Notes under the pieces: generated by a model
The model's database searches: none
The model's input: only the letters and a program-made list of their open reading frames with translations
What the model was told of the DNA's origin: nothing
In this document: positions 13,250-18,119 of the stretch, in pieces
Layout of the letters: the number at the start of each line of letters is the position of its first letter
Position numbering within the stretch: the stretch's first letter is position 1
Position numbers and translations under genes: made by a program
DNA from: Dehalococcoidales bacterium
GTDB lineage: Bacteria > Chloroflexota > Dehalococcoidia > Dehalococcoidales > JAUXAE01
DNA length: 18,119 bases
Assembly: GCA_030620035.1 (NCBI GenBank)
Contig: JAUXAE010000007.1
Span: 1-18,119, forward strand
Reading direction: 5' to 3'

Positions 13250-15163
13250 CTACATTGGTGTACTTTGAATGTGTTTAAGACTCTTGACAACTGCTCTGGT
13301 CGCCTTGGTAACCCCAGTTCTTTCTAGTTTTGCCTTGGCCTTGGCTTTGGTTTTCGGCTTAGCCTCTGGCTCCGGTATCGCTTCGCTGAAGACTGCCTCC
13401 AGCTCTTCACCCTCCAGGGTCTCCTTGACGACCAGCTTTTCGGCGATAAACTTTAGCCTGGCCTTATTCTCGGTCAGGGTCTTCTTGGCCGTCTCATGGG
13501 CCGTCTGGATGATGTTGCGCACCTCGTCATCAATCAGGTTGGCTATCTTATCACCGTAGTCCCGCTGCTCGGCGATTTCGCGGCCCAGGAAGACCATCTC
13601 TTCCTTATTGCCGAAGGTGCGCGGCCCCAGTTTATCGCTCATTCCGTATGAGGTTACCATCTTGTGGGCCAGTTCGGTGGCTCGTTTGATGTCATTGGAG
13701 GCCCCGGTTGAAAGTTCGTTGAAGATTAGTTCCTCGGCAGCATAGCCACCGAGCAGGGTGGCCAGCGTATCCCTGAACTGGGAGCGGGTCATGAGATAGC
13801 GGTCTTCGGCGGGTAGCTGCCGGGTGTGACCCAGCGTCATGCCGCGAGCCACTATGGAAATCTTGTGTACCGGGTCGGCATTGGGCAGCATTTTGGCGAC
13901 AAGTCCGTGGCCGACCTCGTGGTAGGCAGTAATCTCCTTTTCCTTGGGGTTTATCCGGCGGCTCTTTCTTTCAGGGCCGGCAATCACCCGGTCGATAGAT
14001 TCCTCAAATTCAGGCATCTCAATGACCTTTTGGTCGCGTCGGGCGGCCAGGGTGGCCGCCACAATGAACACGTTGGCCCCGTCGGCACCCCAGAAACCGA
14101 CCCTCTGCATGGCCAGTGCCACCAGGTCAACCGAATCAGCCAGGGGCTTACCCTTGGCGTGAATCTTTAGGATGGCCGTACGCCCGTTAATATCGGGCTG
14201 GTCAAGGATTATTCTGCGGTCGAAGCGGCCGGGGCGAAGTAAAGCCGGGTCAAGTATGTCTGGCCGGTTGGTGGCCGCCAGAACGATGACACTGGTGTTG
14301 GTGTCAAAACCATCCATCTCTACCAGAATCTGGTTTAGAGTTTGCTCCCTCTCATCATGGCTGCCCCCCATGCCGGCGCCGCGATGACGGCCGACGGCGT
14401 CAATTTCGTCAATGAAGATAATGCACGGAGCATTGCGCTTGGCCTGCTCAAAGAGGTCGCGTACCCGGGAAGCACCGACGCCGACAAACATCTCAACAAA
14501 TTCACTACCGCTGATGGAGAAGAAGGGTACCCCGGCCTCGCCGGCTATGGCCCGGGCCAGCAGGGTCTTACCGGTGCCCGGCGGCCCTATCAGCAGCATG
14601 CCCTTGGGAATACGGGCTCCCAGGGCCTGGAACTTCTCGCGGGACTTGAGGAAGTCGACAACTTCGCGCACCTCTTCCTTGGCTTCCTCGACACCGGCGA
14701 CATCACCAAAGGTTACCGTCGGTGTATTGGCCGGGAATAAGCGGGCCTTAGAACGACCAAAGCTCATTGCCTGGCTGTTGGCCCCCCTTGCCTGGCTGAA
14801 CAGGAAGAATATCAGGGCACCGAAGAGAAGCAGGGGCAGGAAGCTAATCAGCATGTTGCCCCAGTTGAAGCCCGATGACGACTTTACCTCAATCTTTACC
14901 CCTTCCAGGTTAAGGCCCTCAATCTCGTAGATGCTGGTGTTGAGCTCCTTGAAGGTTACCAGCTCGGTGCCGGCAAAGGTGGTGATGTTTATGGTGTCAC
15001 CTTCAACCAGGATGCTCTCTATCTCACCGTTTTGCGACATGGTTATGGCCTGGCTTAGCGGGATTTCCTCCGGCTCTTGGGTCCTGGGCAGCAGTAAAGA
15101 GAACAGGGCAATGGCGGCCACCAGTATAGCGATATATATTATGGTGCTGCGCCTGAATTTCAT
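13250..15163 (-). CDS. ftsH: ATP-dependent zinc metalloprotease FtsH
   Basis: FtsH is a membrane-anchored hexameric AAA protease. The 637 residues hold two transmembrane helices (about 7-25 and 104-123) flanking the external domain. They also hold Walker A GPPGTGKT (193-200), the pore loop FVEMFVGVG, Walker B IIFIDEID (248-255) and the second region of homology with RPGRFDR (310-316). The protease zinc site is HEVGH (415-419, usually HEAGH), with the third ligand Asp491 in STGASND. Two oddities stand out. Residues 351-371 are highly divergent where FtsH normally reads RRTPGFTGADLANLVNEAAL. The C-terminus ends in a Lys/Ala-rich tail (about 600-637). The ATG at 15163 has GGGGT 6 nt upstream and a TGCTATAAT promoter behind it. 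Confidence 0.95.
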   Translation of the reverse strand: MKFRRSTIIYIAILVAAIALFSLLLPRTQEPEEIPLSQAITMSQNGEIESILVEGDTINITTFAGTELVTFKELNTSIYEIEGLNLEGVKIEVKSSSGFNWGNMLISFLPLLLFGALIFFLFSQARGANSQAMSFGRSKARLFPANTPTVTFGDVAGVEEAKEEVREVVDFLKSREKFQALGARIPKGMLLIGPPGTGKTLLARAIAGEAGVPFFSISGSEFVEMFVGVGASRVRDLFEQAKRNAPCIIFIDEIDAVGRHRGAGMGGSHDEREQTLNQILVEMDGFDTNTSVIVLAATNRPDILDPALLRPGRFDRRIILDQPDINGRTAILKIHAKGKPLADSVDLVALAMQRVGFWGADGANVFIVAATLAARRDQKVIEMPEFEESIDRVIAGPERKSRRINPKEKEITAYHEVGHGLVAKMLPNADPVHKISIVARGMTLGHTRQLPAEDRYLMTRSQFRDTLATLLGGYAAEELIFNELSTGASNDIKRATELAHKMVTSYGMSDKLGPRTFGNKEEMVFLGREIAEQRDYGDKIANLIDDEVRNIIQTAHETAKKTLTENKARLKFIAEKLVVKETLEGEELEAVFSEAIPEPEAKPKTKAKAKAKLERTGVTKATRAVVKSLKHIQSTPM

Positions 15164-15201
15164 TAGCTACCCCGGTAAAAGTTTATCCTCATGTTGCTTA
15201 C

Positions 15202-15210
15202 ATTATAGCA
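15202..15210 (-). promoter_or_regulatory. Extended -10 promoter of ftsH
   Basis: The minus strand reads TGCTATAAT, with TATAAT at 15202-15207. The predicted +1 is at about 15195, which gives a leader of about 32 nt before the ftsH ATG. A second TATAAT lies 20 bp farther upstream (15222-15227). Confidence 0.55.
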
Positions 15211-15247
15211 GAAAACTGGTAATTATAAAACTGGCCATAACCTGGTT

Positions 15248-16075
15248 TCACAGACTATGATAGCTGTCCCTAAGGAGCCGGGCATCATCTTCCTGGCTGG
15301 GGCTTTCGCAGATGACCAGCCCCTTTACCCGGTAATCCTTGAGGGCCCTAAGCAGGTCAACATAGTTAAGGTCTGAGTTTACTAGGTCCAGGTGTCTTAT
15401 TTCCCCCTTTTGCCCGTAGGCGATGCCCGAGATATGAATATGCATATTGTCAAGAGCGGCACTACCTAGCCTTTGCTTGGTTTGCTCCAGAACATAGGCA
15501 AACTCCTTATATGAATTGAAGCCGCCGGTTCGGGCATGCCAGTGGGCGAAGTCAATGGCCGGGGCTATTCCCTCAAGCTCGGTACACAGCTTTAGTATCT
15601 CCTCAATACTGCCGAACTGGCTGCCCTTGCCGCTGACCTCGGGCCTTAGGCTTAGCTGGATATCTTCTTCTTTGAGCCGGTCAATTACCTCGGCTAGGTA
15701 CCTCTTTACCGTCTGGTAGACCTTTTCCGGCGGGTCGCCCAGGTAGAAGCCGGCGTGGAAGATGACGCTTTGGGCACCGCATATTGAGGCCATGCGGGCG
15801 GCCTTGTGCAGTATTCCCTGGCTGGCCCTTATTTTCCTTGGCTCGTGGGAATTAAAGTTAAGAAAGTAGGGAGCGTGAGCTGACAATTTCACCCCGCTAT
15901 TGACGGCGGTCTCGGCTACCTGGTGAGCCTCCTCTTCATTTAAGTATATTCCCTGGACAAATTCAATCTCCATACAGCCCAGCCCGAGCTCAGCAATGCG
16001 CTTGATGCCATCTATGGTGGTCAGTGGCCAGGCACTATGGGGAATGCCGGCGGTGCCAAAAAGTAGCTCTGCCAT
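15248..16075 (-). CDS. Endonuclease IV / sugar phosphate isomerase-like TIM barrel
   Basis: The protein has 275 residues from the ATG at 16075. A longer frame begins at a GTG at 16093 but that codon lies within the promoter. It resembles AP endonuclease family 2. Comparing with endonuclease IV, most metal ligands are visible: His67 (SAHAPY), His107 (FHAGF), Glu146 (LRPEVSG), Asp175 and His178 (IDFAHWH), His214 (HIHIS), His228 (IRHLD) and Glu257 (ICESP). The aspartate of the usual D-x-H pair is replaced by Ile226, with Glu225 beside it, so the three-metal site may be altered. It could be a DNA repair enzyme of the Nfo type or a sugar isomerase/epimerase of the same superfamily. It ends 84 nt before ftsH, which has its own promoter. 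Confidence 0.85.
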   Translation of the reverse strand: MAELLFGTAGIPHSAWPLTTIDGIKRIAELGLGCMEIEFVQGIYLNEEEAHQVAETAVNSGVKLSAHAPYFLNFNSHEPRKIRASQGILHKAARMASICGAQSVIFHAGFYLGDPPEKVYQTVKRYLAEVIDRLKEEDIQLSLRPEVSGKGSQFGSIEEILKLCTELEGIAPAIDFAHWHARTGGFNSYKEFAYVLEQTKQRLGSAALDNMHIHISGIAYGQKGEIRHLDLVNSDLNYVDLLRALKDYRVKGLVICESPSQEDDARLLRDSYHSL

Positions 16076-16083
16076 TTGTTTAT

Positions 16084-16092
16084 AGTATAGCA
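16084..16092 (-). promoter_or_regulatory. Extended -10 promoter, near-leaderless
   Basis: The minus strand reads TGCTATACT (16084-16092). The expected +1 at about 16077 is 2 nt before the ATG at 16075, and no Shine-Dalgarno is present. The start of the endonuclease IV-like gene was chosen on this basis. Confidence 0.5.
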
Positions 16093-16117
16093 CGGCGGGT
16101 GGGGGATCTATCGGTTG

Positions 16118-16126
16118 TGATATAAT
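16118..16126 (+). promoter_or_regulatory. Extended -10 promoter of the HEAT-repeat gene
   Basis: TGATATAAT has a perfect TATAAT at 16121-16126 and TG one base before it. No -35 is seen. The predicted +1 is at about 16133, giving a leader of about 45 nt that carries GAGGAGG. It diverges from the promoter at 16084-16092. Confidence 0.55.
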
Positions 16127-16177
16127 TAATTGTTAGAAAGGCTGTTATGAGCAATTAGTCGCTGAGGAGGTGTGAAA

Positions 16178-16774
16178 ATGGGAGCTAAGAAAGATGCTAT
16201 TGACCTAATAGAGGCTTTGAAGCATGGAGATGAATATATTCGAACGCAAGCAGAATTAGCTATTGTCAGGATAGTCGAGCTAAAGGATGCCAGGACAGTA
16301 GAACCCTTTATTAAGGCTCTGAAGGATGAAGATGAATATGTTCGATGGAGAATAGCAGAGGTTCTTGGGTTGATAGGGGATGTCAGGGCTTTAGAGTCCC
16401 TCACTCAGGTCCTGGAGGATGAAGATGAAGATGAATATGTTCAATGGAAAGCAACACAGGCTCTTAGCAGGCTAGGTGATGCCAGGGCATTAGAACTCCT
16501 CACTAAGGCGCTGAAGAAGGATAAAAAGTATTTTGTTCGAGGGGAGGCAGCAAGTGCTCTTGGTAGGCTAGGGGATGCCAGGGCAGTAGAGCCTCTCATT
16601 AAGACTCTGAAGGATAAAAATGAATCTATTCGACAATATGCAGTGGAGGCTCTAGGGAAGATAGGAGACGCTAGGGCGATAGAACCACTCACTAAATCTC
16701 TTAAGGATAAAAATTATTTTGTTTGGGAGGCTACAAAAGAGGCCTTGAAGAAGCTCAAGGCGAAGGAAAGCTAA
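16178..16774 (+). CDS. HEAT-repeat (PBS lyase-like) protein
   Basis: The protein has 198 residues from the ATG at 16178, placed 7 nt after GAGGAGG. The GTG at 16172 is too close to that site. The whole protein is about six tandem two-helix repeats of 30-33 residues with the consensus GDARAxEPLxKxLKDxxxxVRxxAxxALGxI. Units start near residues 38, 68, 101, 133 and 164, after a degenerate first one. Such alpha-solenoids act as protein-binding scaffolds; the partner is unknown. There are no catalytic residues, signal peptide or membrane segment. The repeats are similar at the DNA level too (GATGCCAGGGC recurs), and the gene has lower GC than its neighbours, which suggests recent repeat expansion or transfer. 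rsfS follows after 25 nt. Confidence 0.92.
   Translation: MGAKKDAIDLIEALKHGDEYIRTQAELAIVRIVELKDARTVEPFIKALKDEDEYVRWRIAEVLGLIGDVRALESLTQVLEDEDEDEYVQWKATQALSRLGDARALELLTKALKKDKKYFVRGEAASALGRLGDARAVEPLIKTLKDKNESIRQYAVEALGKIGDARAIEPLTKSLKDKNYFVWEATKEALKKLKAKES
16255..16700 (+). repeat. Degenerate tandem repeat of about 93-99 bp inside the HEAT gene
   Basis: The core GATGCCAGGGC, or close variants, recurs near 16287, 16378, 16477, 16573 and 16668. Each copy is followed by similar sequence encoding VEPLIKALKD-like helices. The period matches one HEAT unit. Confidence 0.7.
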
Positions 16775-16799
16775 AGACTAAGTCTATGGAGGCTGATAC

Positions 16800-17144
16800 C
16801 TGGAAGCGATTGATATAGCCCGTAAAGTTGTTGAAGTAGCCAGTGATAAGCAGGCCTGGGATATTGTGCTGCTGGATGTTCGGGGCATCGCCAGCTTTGC
16901 CGATTACTTCGTCATGTGTAGTGGTGAGACCAGCCGGCAGATGGAGGCTGTTTACGATGAGATTCTACACTCCTTGAAGAAGGCAGGTGTTTTACCTGGC
17001 CATGGTGAGGGTAGCGCCGATTCGGGCTGGCTGCTCATTGATTACGGTGATGTTATCGTACACATCTTTGCCTCGGTTGAGCGGGACTACTACCAGCTGG
17101 ATGAGCTGTGGAGCCGGGCCAACCCCGTGGTCAGGATTCAGTAG
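16800..17144 (+). CDS. rsfS: Ribosomal silencing factor RsfS
   Basis: RsfS binds ribosomal protein uL14 and blocks joining of the subunits when nutrients are scarce. The 114-residue reading contains the family core DIVLLDVRG, then ADYFVMCSGETSRQ, GSADSGWLLIDYGDVIVHIF and YYQLDELW. The conserved N-terminal helix (EAIDIARKVVEVASDK) is encoded upstream of the first ordinary start, a GTG at 16866. The only fitting start for it is a CTG at 16800, which lies 7 nt after a strong GGAGG (16788-16792). An in-frame TGA at 16794-16796 rules out an earlier start. It follows the HEAT gene by 25 nt, and its last 7 nt overlap the end of the converging ndk. Confidence 0.93.
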   Translation: MEAIDIARKVVEVASDKQAWDIVLLDVRGIASFADYFVMCSGETSRQMEAVYDEILHSLKKAGVLPGHGEGSADSGWLLIDYGDVIVHIFASVERDYYQLDELWSRANPVVRIQ

Positions 17145-17557
17145 CTAAGAATCTCGTCCTCAGTGAAGAAAAGGCTGATTTCCCCCTCGGCGGTGTCAAC
17201 CGAATCAGAGCCGTGGATGACATTGCGCTCAATATCCAGGCCGTAGTCTCCCCTGATAGTTCCGGCCTGGGCCTGGGCCGGGTCGGTGGCCCCCATGACC
17301 TGCCTGATTAGGGCCACAGCCCCTTCTCCCTCAAAGACGGCGGCCACTATCGGGCTAGAACTAATATAGGTGACCAAGCTTTCAAAGAAGGGTTTGTCCT
17401 GGTGGGGGGCGTAGAGTTGTTGAGCTAAGGGTTTGTCCGGCTGAAGCATCTTAAGGGCCACCAGCTTTAGGCCCTGTCTCTCCAGGCGGCCAATAATGGT
17501 GCCGCTTAGCCCTCTGGCCACGGCATCGGGTTTGATAAGAACCAGCGACCTTTCCAT
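17138..17557 (-). CDS. ndk: Nucleoside diphosphate kinase
   Basis: Ndk passes the gamma-phosphate between nucleoside triphosphates and diphosphates through a phosphohistidine. The 139 residues are of normal length. The N-terminus reads ERSLVLIKPDAVARGLSGTI. The active-site His115 is in RNVIHGSDS, and the C-terminal EISLFFTEDEI is also typical. The Kpn-loop region and the GATDPAQAQAGTIRGDYG segment are intact. The ATG at 17557 comes 1 nt after the stop of the HAD gene, with GAGAGG inside the end of that gene, so translational coupling is likely. Confidence 0.97.
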   Translation of the reverse strand: MERSLVLIKPDAVARGLSGTIIGRLERQGLKLVALKMLQPDKPLAQQLYAPHQDKPFFESLVTYISSSPIVAAVFEGEGAVALIRQVMGATDPAQAQAGTIRGDYGLDIERNVIHGSDSVDTAEGEISLFFTEDEILSY

Positions 17558-17558
17558 G

Positions 17559-18119
17559 TTAGCCTCTCTTTTTATTGATTAAGCCTTCTATCTCTTTGGC
17601 GCTAACCTTCTTAAGGGAATCAACGACAAGGTCGGCCGGCGCCAGGCTTTGGGCCGGGTGGCTGTTACTGATGGCGATGCAGGCCATGCCCGCCCTTTTA
17701 GCGGCGGTAACACCGGCCACGGCATCCTCAATAACAAGGCAGTTTTCCGGCCTAACGCCCAGCCTTTGGGCCGCCAGCAGGAAGGCCTGGGGGTCGGGCT
17801 TACCTCGGGTTACATCCTTTTCACTGATGATAACCTGGCAGCAGTCGGTTACACCTAGGCCCCTCATGATGAGCTCAATATTTTCCAGGGGTGCCGAAGA
17901 GGCCACCGCCATTCTGAAGCTGCTGGCCTTCAGCGACTGCATCAGGGCGACCACTCCGGGCAGCGCTGTGACCTCCCGCCCTATTTTCTGGCGGAAGCTG
18001 GCCTCCTTCTCCCGGCCGATGGCCTCTATTTCCCGCCGGCCGGCTTCTCTGCCCAAAATAGCCCTGATTATGGTGTCAGTCCTCTGGCCGAAGGTTTTCC
18101 TGAAATCCTCCTGGCTGAA
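17559..18119 (-). CDS. HAD-superfamily hydrolase, beta-phosphoglucomutase-like, partial
   Basis: The frame stays open to the right edge, so the N-terminus is outside the window, including the DxD nucleophile motif and the actual start. The visible 186 residues include the helical cap (SQEDFRKTFGQRTD) and, in the core, motif II Ser in VASSAP, motif III Lys in RGKPDPQAFLLAA, and motif IV acidic residues in VIEDAVAGVTAAKRAGM. The GKPDPxxF and EDxxxG pattern places it with the phosphoglycolate phosphatase / beta-phosphoglucomutase subfamily. The substrate cannot be fixed. It sits directly upstream of ndk with a 1-nt gap, which indicates an operon. Confidence 0.9.
   Translation of the reverse strand, partial: FSQEDFRKTFGQRTDTIIRAILGREAGRREIEAIGREKEASFRQKIGREVTALPGVVALMQSLKASSFRMAVASSAPLENIELIMRGLGVTDCCQVIISEKDVTRGKPDPQAFLLAAQRLGVRPENCLVIEDAVAGVTAAKRAGMACIAISNSHPAQSLAPADLVVDSLKKVSAKEIEGLINKKRG

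Noticed and set aside
1..18119. CRISPR arrays, insertion sequences, prophage or toxin-antitoxin pairs.
   Set aside because: No spaced identical repeats, transposase, integrase or paired small toxin/antitoxin frames were seen on either strand. The only tandem repeat is the HEAT coding repeat.

Overview
The window looks like a chromosomal segment of a Chloroflexota bacterium, most likely class Dehalococcoidia. This is inferred from the mix of housekeeping families (a GuaB3-type IMP dehydrogenase-like protein without CBS domains, an NrpR-type winged helix, an RsmI / small zinc protein / MetG / polyprenyl synthetase run, FtsH, RsfS, Ndk) and a GC content that is mostly moderate to high. No phage, insertion sequence, CRISPR array or defence module is visible. 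It is mainly a core region, with a gene-poor, lower-GC and partly decayed stretch at the left end.

Layout. Positions 1-3564 form the loose part. It holds the first 28 codons of a membrane protein running off the left edge, a tRNA-Gly(CCC), a small export-type membrane protein, a small lipoprotein, a lipoprotein serpin with an inhibitory-type hinge, and the C-terminal relic of an LhgO-like FAD oxidoreductase, followed by about 380 bp without a convincing gene. Positions 3565-7377 (+) hold hisF, a glutamate dehydrogenase, an isolated NrpR-like DNA-binding domain overlapping a 29-codon relic of a nucleotide-sugar dehydrogenase, a GNAT acetyltransferase and an unknown protein predicted to be a (beta/alpha)8 barrel. 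A GuaB3-like gene on the minus strand and rsmI on the plus strand diverge from a compact pair of sigma-70-type promoters at 8654-8713. The plus strand then runs rsmI, a small Cys4 protein, metG and a trans-polyprenyl diphosphate synthase to 12478.

From 12516 to 16075 the minus strand carries an endonuclease IV-like TIM barrel, ftsH and a short QueG/RdhA-like iron-sulfur protein, the last two probably an operon. Back on the plus strand are a HEAT-repeat protein and rsfS, the latter best read from a CTG start. They converge with an HAD phosphatase/mutase-ndk pair on the minus strand, which runs off the right edge.

No complete new multi-gene system is evident. The points most worth following are the orphan NrpR-type winged helix beside glutamate dehydrogenase, a cluster of unusual substitutions in an otherwise invariant FtsH segment, a sharp GC drop confined to the C-terminal domain of metG, non-canonical start codons (CTG for rsfS, possibly ATA for hisF), and several extended -10 promoters placed so close to the ATG that the transcripts would be leaderless.
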